Of a DNA stretch of 64,000 nt, positions 18,026 through 27,399 are shown piece by piece. How positions within the stretch are numbered: position 1 is the first letter of the stretch; every line of letters starts with the position of its first letter. Position numbers and translations under genes: made by a program. The notes below the pieces were generated by a model. The model saw nothing but the letters and a program-made list of their open reading frames with translations. It was not told the origin of the DNA and did not search any database. Source of the stretch: Alcaligenaceae bacterium (lineage in GTDB: Bacteria; Pseudomonadota; Gammaproteobacteria; Burkholderiales; Burkholderiaceae_B); the NCBI GenBank assembly GCA_013416405.1, contig JACCET010000001.1:599647-663646 (forward strand), read 5' to 3'.

Positions 18026-18577
18026 ATGACCAAACTGAAAGTCGCCGTTATCGTTGGCAGCAATCGCAAGGAATCCATCAACCGTAAACTTGCCGAGGGC
18101 TTGGTTGACCTGATCCCCGACTCCATAGAGACCAGCTTCGTTCAGATCGATGATCTTCCCATGTACAACATGGATCTTGAAGCAAATCGCCCCGACGTCG
18201 TCAATCGATTCACGCGTGAAGTTGCAGCCACCGATGCCGTTTTGTTTGTAACGCCAGAGTTCAACCGATCCATTCCGGCCGTACTCAAGAACGCAATTGA
18301 CTGGGGTTCCAAACCCGTGGACAAGAATGTTTGGAACGGCAAGGTAGTCGCCCTGACAGGCACCTCGCCGGGTGCGATAGGGACGGCCGTGGGACAACAG
18401 CATTTGCGTCAAATTCTGGGCATATTGGGATCACTGGTCATAGGCGGTGAAGCCTACATTACCTTCAAGCCAGACCTGATCGAAGATGGCAAGATTGCCA
18501 ATGAAAGCACCAAGGCTTTCCTTCAGGCCCACATCGACAAGTTCATTGCCATCGCGCAAAAACTCAATACGCCATAA
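18026..18577 (+). CDS. NAD(P)H-dependent FMN/quinone reductase (ChrR/YieF type)
   Basis: A 183-residue flavodoxin-like reductase. Seen: the FMN phosphate loop VGSNRKESINRKLA near the N-terminus, the LPMYNMDLE segment, and the signature FVTPEFNRSIPAVLKNAIDWGS, followed by TGTSPGAIGTAVGQQHLRQIL. The family reduces quinones, azo dyes and chromate by two electrons and limits oxidative stress. The start at MTKLKVAVIVG follows AAAGGTAA; an in-frame start upstream would overlap the preceding gene. It is the last gene before the Fur-controlled iron cluster. Confidence 0.85.
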   Translation: MTKLKVAVIVGSNRKESINRKLAEGLVDLIPDSIETSFVQIDDLPMYNMDLEANRPDVVNRFTREVAATDAVLFVTPEFNRSIPAVLKNAIDWGSKPVDKNVWNGKVVALTGTSPGAIGTAVGQQHLRQILGILGSLVIGGEAYITFKPDLIEDGKIANESTKAFLQAHIDKFIAIAQKLNTP

Positions 18578-18637
18578 GCGGATAGCCATAACTGGTTGTG
18601 TGTGAAATAAATTGTGTGCGAAAAATAAATATAATAG

Positions 18638-18658
18638 AATCGAGAATCGTTCTCAATC
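18638..18658. promoter_or_regulatory. Fur box upstream of the TonB-dependent receptor
   Basis: The 21-bp AT-rich element is centred on the palindrome GAGAATCGTTCTC (18642-18654), close to classic iron boxes such as GAGAATGATTCTC. It lies 110-130 bp before the receptor start and is the only such site near it. Iron repression by Fur of the receptor and probably the downstream MFS gene is inferred. Confidence 0.8.
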
Positions 18659-18767
18659 AATTTAAAATAATTCGCTCCAGTTTGGAGGGAATCTGAACAC
18701 TTGAGCCTTCAGTGCGGCTCTTGGGCATCGGCATTCCCTCGCGCAAACGCAAACAAGGCAGGCAAAA

Positions 18768-20822
18768 ATGACTCGCTCATCCCATGCATGGGTAATTCTG
18801 GCAATAACTAGCGGAATAACCATAGCAGCGCCCAGTCACGCGCAAGAATCCGATACGGCCTCCCCGGTCGAAACACTCAACACCGTCACCGTGGTGGGAA
18901 CTGTGGGTGACTTGCAAAGCCTGGATTTTTTCGCGCCGAATTCCAGCTTTGTGCTGAACCGCAACGATATCGATGACCAGGGGGCGCGTAAGCTGGATCA
19001 GGCCTTACAGTACCAGGCGGGCGTCCTCAGCGAACCATTTGGCGCCGACAATAAAGTGGAGTGGTTCAAGATTCGTGGCTTTGACGCATCTATATCCATG
19101 GACGGCAGCCCCACCACGCCCAACGGATACTTCGTCTGGAAGCCTGAGATTTTCGGTGTTGAATCCGTGGAAGTCCTGAAAGGCCCCAATTCGCTGATAT
19201 TCGGCGCCTCTGAAGCGGGCGGCGTCGTCAACCTGGTTACCAAGCGACCCAAAAAGGAAGAGGCTCTGCTGATGCAGGCAGAGGTGGGCCATCCCGACAG
19301 CATGGGACTGGGCATAGACTACAACGGCATAGCCAATGAGGCTGGGACGGCCTATTACCGCATCGTGGCCCAGGCACGCCGCCAGGATGGCATGCTGCAT
19401 GATACCGACATGGACAGCTATTATCTGGCTCCCAGCTTTACATTCGAGTTCACGCCACGCACCTCGCTGACGCTACTGACCAGCATCCAGCACGAAGACG
19501 GTACGCCCACCAACGGTTTCCTGCCTGCCTACGGCACCATTATCGATACGCCTTATGGACTGATCGACAGCGACATGAATCCAGGAGAGCCCGACTTTGA
19601 CCGGCTCAAGCGTACGCAGATTTCCGCCGGCTGGCTGTTCAGCCATGAGTTCTCCCCTGACTGGACTTACACCCAAAACTACAGATTCACACGCCTGGAC
19701 ATCGACCAGAAAAACGTATTTGCCTATGGTTCTGATGGTGACAGACAGCTCTTTCGCGGCTACACCCTTACCGATGGCAATACTCGTAATCATTATTTTG
19801 ACAACCGCATGAGCGGCAAGCTGCGCTTGAGCGACAGCGTCGAACTGCTGCCTACCTTTGGCATCGACTACCTAAGGTCGGACACATCCGGCCTGAACAA
19901 TGGCTTTGGCCTGGCCCCCAACCTGGATATGTTCGAACCCGTGTATGGCGCGCCATTCACGGTGGATGGCACGCCATACGATCTTGATACCAAACAGTTG
20001 GGTATGTATGCCTCGGCCCAACTACGTGTGGGCGATCACTGGAACTTCAATGCCGGCATACGCCATGATCGCGCCGAGAGCAGCGGCAACATAAACGGTG
20101 GGGATGCCGGCTACGACGTCAGCCACAACAGCGTCAACATCGGCGCCATGTATATCAGCGACTACGGTGTCTCGCCCTACATCGGCTATTCAGAGTCGTT
20201 CAAGCCCCTGGCCGGCGTAGACGGACACGGCAACAGCTACCGCCCTTATGAAGCGAAACAGACGGAAGTCGGCGTCAAGCTTGAGCCCACCTGGCTGGAC
20301 GGCACGATAACTCTTGCCTACTTCGACATCGAAGAGAAAAACGCATTGGGCGCCGACGCGACCAATATCCAGACGCAGATCGGCAAGCGCACCAACAAGG
20401 GTGTGGAATTGCAAGGTGATTTCAACATAACCCCTGCTACGGCGGTCAGGGTTTCGTATACGCACAACGATTCCCGTCAGGATCTCAGCGTCGACCAGAC
20501 CATACGCACACCGCTGATTCCCAAGCATCAGGCCAGCCTGTGGGTCAGTCACCGTTTCAACCTGCCCAACAGCAATCCGCTGACTGTGGCCGCCGGTCTG
20601 CGCTACAACGGCTCGACCGTAGACGAGCGCTACTATCCGGGCGAAGAAATTCCCAGCTTTACCCTCGTGGATTTAATGATGAAATATCAATTCAACCACG
20701 ATTGGACTTTGCAGTTTAATGCCCGCAACCTCACCGACAAGACTTACGTGTCCGGTTGCGACTTCTATTGCTACTATGGCGGCGGCAGGACACTCGATCT
20801 ACAGCTTCAGTACCAGTGGTAG
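18768..20822 (+). CDS. TonB-dependent siderophore receptor
   Basis: A 684-residue outer-membrane receptor. A signal peptide ends at about APSHA-QE (residue 27). The plug domain is clear: LNTVTVVGTVGDLQSL, FVLNRNDIDDQGARKLDQALQYQAGVLSE, KIRGFDASISMDGSP, and VEVLKGPNSLIFGASEAGGVVNLVTKR. The 22-strand barrel ends in LDLQLQYQW, an aromatic end as expected for BAM substrates. The plug resembles hydroxamate (ferrichrome/ferrioxamine/coprogen) receptors. A Fur box lies upstream. The stop codon overlaps the likely start of an MFS transporter. The substrate cannot be told from sequence. Confidence 0.93.
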   Translation: MTRSSHAWVILAITSGITIAAPSHAQESDTASPVETLNTVTVVGTVGDLQSLDFFAPNSSFVLNRNDIDDQGARKLDQALQYQAGVLSEPFGADNKVEWFKIRGFDASISMDGSPTTPNGYFVWKPEIFGVESVEVLKGPNSLIFGASEAGGVVNLVTKRPKKEEALLMQAEVGHPDSMGLGIDYNGIANEAGTAYYRIVAQARRQDGMLHDTDMDSYYLAPSFTFEFTPRTSLTLLTSIQHEDGTPTNGFLPAYGTIIDTPYGLIDSDMNPGEPDFDRLKRTQISAGWLFSHEFSPDWTYTQNYRFTRLDIDQKNVFAYGSDGDRQLFRGYTLTDGNTRNHYFDNRMSGKLRLSDSVELLPTFGIDYLRSDTSGLNNGFGLAPNLDMFEPVYGAPFTVDGTPYDLDTKQLGMYASAQLRVGDHWNFNAGIRHDRAESSGNINGGDAGYDVSHNSVNIGAMYISDYGVSPYIGYSESFKPLAGVDGHGNSYRPYEAKQTEVGVKLEPTWLDGTITLAYFDIEEKNALGADATNIQTQIGKRTNKGVELQGDFNITPATAVRVSYTHNDSRQDLSVDQTIRTPLIPKHQASLWVSHRFNLPNSNPLTVAAGLRYNGSTVDERYYPGEEIPSFTLVDLMMKYQFNHDWTLQFNARNLTDKTYVSGCDFYCYYGGGRTLDLQLQYQW

Positions 20823-22096
20823 CAACACCTGAAAAATGGACGCTGCAAGGGCTTTTCACGGTAGCCTTCCTGGGTATCACGGCTGGCGTTCAAATGAGCG
20901 ATATGGGACTGCAGGCCATATCGCTTTCCGCCATCCAGAATACCTTTGGCGTGAGCGACGCCACCCTGGGCGCATTGCAGGGGCTTGCCGGTGTCTTGGT
21001 GGGAAGCGCCCTTGCCATACCGCTTGCGCGGTTTGCCGACCGCTATTCCCGCAAACGTGTATTGCTGTGTCTGATTGCGGCCTCGACCGCGATGATGATA
21101 TTGAGTGCGCTGGCACCGAATTTTCCTTTGTTCTTCATCGGCCGCTCGGCGGCGGGCATCACCGAATTTGCCATGGTGCCTTTGGTGTACTCGATGATTC
21201 CCGACCTGGCACCAGAGCGCCACCGCGTCATCGCCAATCTCAGCTTTGCCGCCCTGATGGCGGCCGGCGCCAGCGGCGGGTTTTTCTTTGCCGGCTCCCT
21301 GCTTTCAACGGCCGCCGAACTGATGCCATGGACCATAGCATCCTGGCGTAAGGCCTTCCTGCTGCTTTCCTGTGCCGGCCTGCCGCTGCTGCTGCTCTGT
21401 ACGCTGACGGTGAACCCGCCCAGGCATATGGGCGCCGCAGCTCTGAGCGCTGATAGCTCATTAAAGTCTTTCCTGCGCCAACGCTGGCAAACCATAGGTC
21501 TTTTTGTCGGTATCGCCGGCTTTCTAGTGATTGCCGTACAGGCCATCAACCAGTTGATTTCCCTGGCTCTGGAGCGCAGATTCAATGCCGTTCCCGGCGA
21601 TATTGGGCAAGCAATGGGATTCATCATATTGATTGCCGCAGCGGGATGCCTGCCTGTGGCGGGTTTCCTGGATCGCATGCTGGCACGGCGTCTTGGCCGG
21701 GCCGTACGCCCATTGCTCATGGGTGTCTGCGCACTGATCACAGCGCCGGTAACACTGCTGCTTGCTACAGCGGGATCGCTTGATCATGCCTTTGTCGTCG
21801 TGGGGGCAGCACTATTTGTGACCAGCACGGCCAATGCCCTGGTTCCCACCATGCTGCAAGATCTTACACCGGCTTCATTAAGGGCACGCAGCTTTGCAAT
21901 ATGGAGCTTTGTTGTATCAGTATTCGGCGCCGCCGGGCCTTTGTTGGCGGGTACGCTTTCAGAATGGGTGTTCGACGGACATTTACTGAGTGCGATTGTT
22001 GCTACCGCTGTTCCAGCGCTGATCGTATCGGCATTTTGCGCCTTGCGGTCGTTCTCAGGCATGCGATACACAATGCCGGGCAAAAGCCCAGAATAA
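20816..22096 (+). CDS. MFS transporter, probably siderophore-related
   Basis: A 426-residue protein with about 12 membrane helices and the MFS motif A-like ARFADRYSRKRVLL after helix 2. I choose GTG at 20816, which overlaps the receptor stop codon; a longer frame from 20756 would code through the receptor's conserved barrel end. Overlap with the TonB receptor gene implies cotranscription under the Fur box and a role in moving a ferric siderophore across the inner membrane or exporting a siderophore. Its 3' end overlaps the convergent S9 peptidase gene by 42 bp. Confidence 0.8.
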   Translation: MVATPEKWTLQGLFTVAFLGITAGVQMSDMGLQAISLSAIQNTFGVSDATLGALQGLAGVLVGSALAIPLARFADRYSRKRVLLCLIAASTAMMILSALAPNFPLFFIGRSAAGITEFAMVPLVYSMIPDLAPERHRVIANLSFAALMAAGASGGFFFAGSLLSTAAELMPWTIASWRKAFLLLSCAGLPLLLLCTLTVNPPRHMGAAALSADSSLKSFLRQRWQTIGLFVGIAGFLVIAVQAINQLISLALERRFNAVPGDIGQAMGFIILIAAAGCLPVAGFLDRMLARRLGRAVRPLLMGVCALITAPVTLLLATAGSLDHAFVVVGAALFVTSTANALVPTMLQDLTPASLRARSFAIWSFVVSVFGAAGPLLAGTLSEWVFDGHLLSAIVATAVPALIVSAFCALRSFSGMRYTMPGKSPE

Positions 22097-24154
22097 AGCC
22101 GCCTGGGCGAACTCGGCATTCTGATCGTCGCTTTCCTGATGGCCACTATCGGGATTCAACAGCAGCACGGCAGGGTCATGACTGGTGGACTGATGACGTA
22201 TATTGGCCACCAGCTTTGCCGGCTCCCAGTAAGGCACACGGTCATCCTTCAGGCCCGCCGTACACAGGACGGGCGGATAGGCGGCCTGATTTATATTCTC
22301 GTAGGGAGAGATATCGGCAATATGGTCATAGGCCTTGGGATCAGACAGCGGATCACCCCAATCCGGTCGCAGCAAAGGCACCAACGGGTGGTCGGCATCA
22401 CTCATGGTGTTGAGCATATCGACAAAAGGCACTTGGGCGATTACGCCGGCCCACCGCTGCGGCTCGATATTCATGGCACCGCAAACCAGCAGTCCACCCG
22501 CTGAAATGCCATGTGCCACGATCTTGCCAGGCGCCGCATAGCCCATATCTTGCAAATGCCGCGCACAAGCAAGGAAATCAGTCATTGAGTTGCGTTTCTT
22601 TTCGCGACAACCATCCTGGTACCAGTGCCAACCTCTTTCCGACCCGCCACGGACATGTGCAATGGCATAACGAAAACCATTATCCACCAGCACAGTTGCC
22701 GGCAGTGAAAAGCGCGGCTCGGATGATATGCCATAGGCGCCGTACCCCGTGAGCAGCAAAGGAAGCGGCGTATCCGGTGGGGTGCTGGCCGGGGACAATA
22801 CCGTGATGGGAATACTTGCTCCGTCGCTTGCCTGCGCATACAAACGCTCAAGCCGATAGGCGCCGGGATCAAAACCGCTTAGGTGGGTCTGCCCCACCAG
22901 GCTGCGCTCACCACTGGAAAGATCGATATCCATCCAGCGCGGCGGACTACTGGGCGTTTGGTGCACAATGCGCACTTGCCGGGCGTCGTAGGATTGCGAG
23001 GGCGCAAGTTTTATGGTGTAAGCGGGCTCATCGAAATCAACAACCACTTCTCTGCCGTCGTTATACAACAGCACCAGGCGATGCAAACTGTTTACACGCT
23101 CGATACGCATCAATGCGTCGCCAAAAGGCTGTATGGCAATGATGAAAGCGCCGACACGATGCTGCACCCACTCTCGGCATACCTCAAAAGTCTCAGGATC
23201 TATTTCCAGCAACTTTCGATCGGGAGCGCCATCCGAGTCAGTCAGCATCAGCAGCGCGCCATTCCATTCGTTGATTTCATAACGAGTACCGCGCTGACGC
23301 GGCCGCACAAGGCGCGGCGCTGCGGTCTCGGCCCCCGCGGCGATCAGATAGACCTCACTCACATCTGGGCCTGCCAGCGTCAGCGCGATGAAACCATCGG
23401 CCGCTGTTCGCGACACCTGCATGAATATGGCTGGATCGAGCTCCTCGTAGACCAGTACTTCCTGGCCCCCGTCGACAGGCGTACGATACAAACGCGTAGG
23501 CCGATTGAACGCGTCGCGCCAGATCCAGAACAAGTAGCGTGACGACGGGCACAGTGTGAAACCACCATAGCCAAAGGCGTCGGCCTGTACCACCGTGCTG
23601 ATCACGCCTGTATCGATGTCAAGAATGCAAATGCGGTGGCGATCATCCCCACTTACATCTTCTGCCCAGGCAAAGTGGCGATCGTCAAGGCTGGCCTGAT
23701 GATCAGTGGCGCGATAGTAGGCATGGCCATCGGCGCGCTTGGCTTCATCCAACAATTCCTGCACGGCTCCGTCTGGTCCCATGCGGGAAAAAACCCGATG
23801 CGCATGCCCGGCAGGCAGCGCGGAATCATAGCGCCAACCCCTGGATGATACCGGTAGCGGGTCGGTGAATCCGGATGCCCTGTGGGTCATGCATTCGTGA
23901 AGAGACTCGGCGTCAGCTGCCAAAGGGTGCAGAATATTCTGCGCGTACTTCATCTCGGCTTCCAGGTGCTTGCGCAACCGCTCGGGCAACAAATCCAGCG
24001 TACGCGAGCCCGACGGCGGAATGTACTTCATCCACGCATAGGAGTCGATGCGCTGGCGGCCCAACTGCTCGATTTTCAGGTCTTCGCGTGGGGCAACGGG
24101 CGGGACAATGTCAGGCCACACCGCAATGGGCCCGGATGAAGAAGCAGAGTGCAT
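22055..24154 (-). CDS. S9 family prolyl oligopeptidase (oligopeptidase B-like)
   Basis: A 699-residue serine peptidase (start at MHSASSSGPIAVWPD; a GTG 42 bp upstream is possible). The N-terminal half is a beta-propeller (EDVSGDDRHRICILDIDTG, YLFWIWRDAFNRPTRLY). The C-terminal alpha/beta-hydrolase domain shows LPLLLTGYGAYGISSEPRFS, HVRGGSERGWHWYQDG, the nucleophile in VAHGISAGGLLVCGAMN, the Asp region GLKDDRVPYWEP, and the His in NPDSGHQESDDQNAEFA. There is no signal peptide, so it is likely cytosolic. Its place between receptor/MFS and FhuF genes suggests a link to siderophore handling, for example hydrolysis of a peptide siderophore. That is inference. Confidence 0.85.
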   Translation of the reverse strand: MHSASSSGPIAVWPDIVPPVAPREDLKIEQLGRQRIDSYAWMKYIPPSGSRTLDLLPERLRKHLEAEMKYAQNILHPLAADAESLHECMTHRASGFTDPLPVSSRGWRYDSALPAGHAHRVFSRMGPDGAVQELLDEAKRADGHAYYRATDHQASLDDRHFAWAEDVSGDDRHRICILDIDTGVISTVVQADAFGYGGFTLCPSSRYLFWIWRDAFNRPTRLYRTPVDGGQEVLVYEELDPAIFMQVSRTAADGFIALTLAGPDVSEVYLIAAGAETAAPRLVRPRQRGTRYEINEWNGALLMLTDSDGAPDRKLLEIDPETFEVCREWVQHRVGAFIIAIQPFGDALMRIERVNSLHRLVLLYNDGREVVVDFDEPAYTIKLAPSQSYDARQVRIVHQTPSSPPRWMDIDLSSGERSLVGQTHLSGFDPGAYRLERLYAQASDGASIPITVLSPASTPPDTPLPLLLTGYGAYGISSEPRFSLPATVLVDNGFRYAIAHVRGGSERGWHWYQDGCREKKRNSMTDFLACARHLQDMGYAAPGKIVAHGISAGGLLVCGAMNIEPQRWAGVIAQVPFVDMLNTMSDADHPLVPLLRPDWGDPLSDPKAYDHIADISPYENINQAAYPPVLCTAGLKDDRVPYWEPAKLVANIRHQSTSHDPAVLLLNPDSGHQESDDQNAEFAQAALFWAFARHCVSHA

Positions 24155-24247
24155 GAATTTGAATAAACGATAATAGGACTGCAGCAACCGTAACACAAAG
24201 AACGAAGGATAAAGCTATACCTTTTGTCGATGACAATGTAGCAAAGC

Positions 24248-24976
24248 TTATTGACGAGCCAGCCCCGCCAGCCTATCGACCAGCGGGATCTTGGGGCAGG
24301 TGTCGCACAGAGAACCATCGTGACGCTTGTAGACCAGGCAGCAAACCTTGCGATCCATGGCAAGATGCTCACCACCTGCATGATCGCGATATCGAAGCAA
24401 TCCGCCCGCCCCACGCAAGCCCAGCGCGTCCAGCCAGCGCCTACCCCAGGACATCGTCTCGTCTGTAGACCAGTCAGGCCGCAAGTCCTTGATGTGCAGT
24501 ATGGCCCCCATTACATAGTCGGCCAGTAAACGATCTGCGGCTTTGGGATGCAAAGCTATCGTTTCCCTGCAGGTGCTGAACAGCCTGCTGACCCCATTAC
24601 GCAACGCGGCGGCCGTGATATCCAGCAATTCATTCTCGTCATCCTCGATGGGAGCGTGATCGGCAATCCGGCAGCCCCCGACCATGCAGGGACTCACCTG
24701 CTGGCTGATGCATTCCGGCCTTATGCCCAAGCCTTTCAGATGAATGCCGGCAAGCGTCAGATACACGGGCTGCCATACCAGCAATCCCCAAGTGCGGAAA
24801 GCCCAGTAGTGCCTGCCTGCTTCCGGATAAGCATTAGCCAGTGAACCAGCCAGCCACGCCACCTGAGTAGCGGGTGCATGCGCCCAGGCTGTATCGATGC
24901 TCTGGACAATGTCCAGTGGACCACCCAGCATGACACCCTGCATGCTTTCAGTAAAGTTTTCCAGGAGGGGATTCAT
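24248..24976 (-). CDS. fhuF: FhuF-type siderophore-iron reductase
   Basis: A 242-residue protein ending with the [2Fe-2S] cysteine pattern of FhuF proteins: CC-x10-C-x2-C in VCCLVYKRHDGSLCDTCP. The region WLAGSLANAYPEAGRHYWAF and YRDHAGGEHLAMDRKVCC are family-like. FhuF proteins reduce ferric iron from hydroxamate siderophores in the cytoplasm. It is on the minus strand, upstream of the S9 peptidase (94 bp apart) and next to the Fur-regulated receptor. The gene name is by family and the chelate is unknown. Confidence 0.8.
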   Translation of the reverse strand: MNPLLENFTESMQGVMLGGPLDIVQSIDTAWAHAPATQVAWLAGSLANAYPEAGRHYWAFRTWGLLVWQPVYLTLAGIHLKGLGIRPECISQQVSPCMVGGCRIADHAPIEDDENELLDITAAALRNGVSRLFSTCRETIALHPKAADRLLADYVMGAILHIKDLRPDWSTDETMSWGRRWLDALGLRGAGGLLRYRDHAGGEHLAMDRKVCCLVYKRHDGSLCDTCPKIPLVDRLAGLARQ

Positions 24977-25003
24977 TTGCAGGCTGACATGGCAAGCTTG
25001 TGG

Positions 25004-25684
25004 CTAGCTATGCATCTGTACAGACTCCACCGCCTGTGTAAACGCGGCAATCTTCTGCGCCGATTTGATACCTGGAGCATCTTCCACCCCGCTGCTGACA
25101 TCCACGGCGTAAGGCCGCAGCAGCTTCAGGGACCGGGCCACGGTTTCGGGCTTCAGGCCACCCGCCAGCACCATGTGGCGGCTGTCCGGTGCTTGCCGGA
25201 CCTCGTTGAGCAGTGCAGGGTCGAATGTCAGCCCGCTGCCACCGTATCCAGCGCTATAGCTGTCGAACAGCCAGGCGCTGGCCGTTGGATGCTGGCGGCA
25301 GGCGGCCAATACTGCGGCAGGCGTATCTATACCCGGGCCACCAATACGAAAAGCCCGCATATAGCGCCGATTGAAACTTGTGCAGAACTCGGGCGATTCG
25401 TCGCCATGAAACTGCAGGATGTCGGGTTGCACCTGCTCGATGACCTGATTGACTTCTTCGGTGCCGGCATTCACAAACAAGGCAACGACATCGACAAAAG
25501 CCGGCACCAGCTTGCGCAAGCTTGCGGCCTGCTCAAGGTTTACCGAACGCTTGCTGGGTTCGTAAAAAACCAGCCCGATGGCATCGGCGCCTGCAAGCAC
25601 TGCCGATGCTACATCTTGAGGGCGCGTCAGGCCACAAATCTTGATGCGGGTACGTTGCTGTATGGCTGCAGTATTGAACGGCAT
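25004..25684 (-). CDS. trpF: Phosphoribosylanthranilate isomerase
   Basis: A 226-residue TIM-barrel enzyme of tryptophan synthesis that converts phosphoribosylanthranilate to CdRP. Motifs: RIKICGLTRPQDV with the catalytic Cys, DAIGLVFYEPSKRSV, DILQFHGDESPEFC, FDSYSAGYGGSG, VLAGGLKPETV, and the phosphate site AVDVSSGVEDAPGIKS with the catalytic Asp. In Bordetella-type genomes trpF follows truA and precedes trpB. Here a TRAP transporter pair separates it from truA and no trpB follows. Confidence 0.93.
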   Translation of the reverse strand: MPFNTAAIQQRTRIKICGLTRPQDVASAVLAGADAIGLVFYEPSKRSVNLEQAASLRKLVPAFVDVVALFVNAGTEEVNQVIEQVQPDILQFHGDESPEFCTSFNRRYMRAFRIGGPGIDTPAAVLAACRQHPTASAWLFDSYSAGYGGSGLTFDPALLNEVRQAPDSRHMVLAGGLKPETVARSLKLLRPYAVDVSSGVEDAPGIKSAQKIAAFTQAVESVQMHS

Positions 25685-25690
25685 AATCGG

Positions 25691-27397
25691 TTATTTGAAA
25701 GCGGCACCGGGATCGTCTTGCTGATCACTTTCCTGCCCGCCAAAACCAAAACCGCCGGTGCCGTAAGAGTCGGAGCCATAGACGTTGTCAGTGCCAAATG
25801 AAATGGTATCAGGGTCAATGACCACTGCATCATTCTTGTAATGCGTGACCATGCCGGGGAACAGCAGGACCGCCGCCACCATCAGCAATTGTATGCAGAT
25901 GAAAGGAATCGAGCCCATATAGATCTGCCCCGAAGTGACCTTGGGAATAAGCTTGCCCGTAACCTTGTCGCGGTAGTCGTCTTTGGGCGCAACCGAACGC
26001 AAGTAAAACAGGGCAAACCCAAACGGCGGATGTATGAACGAGGTTTGCATGTTCACCGCCAGCAGCACGCCGAACCAGATCAGATCTATGCCCATTTTGT
26101 CGGCAACGGGGCCGAGCAAGGGCACAATGATAAAGGCCAGTTCGAAGAAATCGAGGAAAAAAGCCAGGAAAAAGGTCAGCAGGCTGACCACTATCAGGAA
26201 GCCCCACTCTCCGCCCGGCAGGCCGATCAGTAAATGTTCGACCCAAATATCGCCATTGATGCCCCGGAAGCTCAGGCTGAATACCGTGGAACCCACCAGA
26301 ATGAACACCACAAAGCACGACAGCTTGGTCGTGGTTTCCATGGCTTGCTTGAGCAAAGACAGACTGAAGCGACCCCGCGAAACCGCCATGATCAGCGCGC
26401 CCATGGCCCCCATGGCCCCACCTTCAGTGGGTGTCGCCACGCCGATGAAAATGGTGCCCAGCACCAGGAAGATCAGGAACAAGGGCGGAATCATCACAAA
26501 AGTGACGCGCTCGGCTATGGGCGACAAAAGCCCCAGGTGCAATACCTTGTTGACCAAGGCGATAAGCAACGCGGTAAGCCCCCAGGCCATCAGGCTGATG
26601 ACAACGCGTTCATCCACAGGTACTTGAGTGTGTTCACTGAAATAATACTGCGTGGCAAAATAGGAAACCGTTGAGGCAATAACCGTGAGCACCAGCAAGG
26701 AACGCAGGCCACGGCTGCCATCGGGCCTGTCGTATACGCGTGCTTCTTTAGGCAACGCAGGCGCGCTGGACGGTTTGAGTACGGCACACAGGACCACATA
26801 AAGAATATAGGAGCTTGCCAGCAGCATGCCCGGCACCATGGCACCGCGGTACATGTCACCGATGGAGCGGCCAAGCTGGTCTGCCAAAATGATCAGTACC
26901 AGAGACGGAGGAATGATTTGCGACAAGGTTCCCGACGCCGCGATCACGCCGGTGGCCAGCCGCCTGTCGTAGCCATAACGCAGCATGATGGGCAGTGAAA
27001 TTAGCCCCATGGAAATCACCGAAGCCGACACCACACCCGTGGTGGCGGCCAGCATGGCGCCGACCAGAACGACGGCAATTGCCAGCCCGCCGCGTATCGG
27101 ACCAAACAATTGCCCCACGGTTTCGAGCAAGTCTTCGGCCATGCCTGATCGCTCGAGAATAAGCCCCATAAGCGTAAAGAATGGCACCGCCAGCAAGGTG
27201 TCGTTGCCAACTATGCCAAAGACACGTTGCGGCAAGGCCTGGAACAGCGCCGGCTGCATCAGGTCGAGCTCTATGGCCACCAGGCCATACAAAATGCCGG
27301 TCGCCGCCAGGGTAAAGGCAACAGGAAAGCCCAGTAGCAGGAACAAGATCAAGTTGAAAAACATGATCGGGGCAAGGTTGTCGATTAGAAACTCCAT
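25691..27397 (-). CDS. dctM: TRAP transporter large permease (DctM/SiaM family)
   Basis: A 568-residue integral membrane protein. It shows the DctM features LFLLLGFPVAFTLAATGILYG, ATTGVVSASVISMGLISLP, GTLSQIIPPSLVLIILAD, and GVATPTEGGAMGAMGAL. It is about 140 residues longer than a standard DctM (about 425), with a long middle insertion (near 235-320) and a Gly/Asp-rich tail. Such long forms are common in TRAP systems for aromatic or mannitol-type substrates. It lies 2 bp downstream of the small permease gene. No periplasmic binding protein (DctP) is encoded alongside, so the substrate is unknown. Confidence 0.9.
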   Translation of the reverse strand: MEFLIDNLAPIMFFNLILFLLLGFPVAFTLAATGILYGLVAIELDLMQPALFQALPQRVFGIVGNDTLLAVPFFTLMGLILERSGMAEDLLETVGQLFGPIRGGLAIAVVLVGAMLAATTGVVSASVISMGLISLPIMLRYGYDRRLATGVIAASGTLSQIIPPSLVLIILADQLGRSIGDMYRGAMVPGMLLASSYILYVVLCAVLKPSSAPALPKEARVYDRPDGSRGLRSLLVLTVIASTVSYFATQYYFSEHTQVPVDERVVISLMAWGLTALLIALVNKVLHLGLLSPIAERVTFVMIPPLFLIFLVLGTIFIGVATPTEGGAMGAMGALIMAVSRGRFSLSLLKQAMETTTKLSCFVVFILVGSTVFSLSFRGINGDIWVEHLLIGLPGGEWGFLIVVSLLTFFLAFFLDFFELAFIIVPLLGPVADKMGIDLIWFGVLLAVNMQTSFIHPPFGFALFYLRSVAPKDDYRDKVTGKLIPKVTSGQIYMGSIPFICIQLLMVAAVLLFPGMVTHYKNDAVVIDPDTISFGTDNVYGSDSYGTGGFGFGGQESDQQDDPGAAFK

Positions 27398-27399
27398 GA

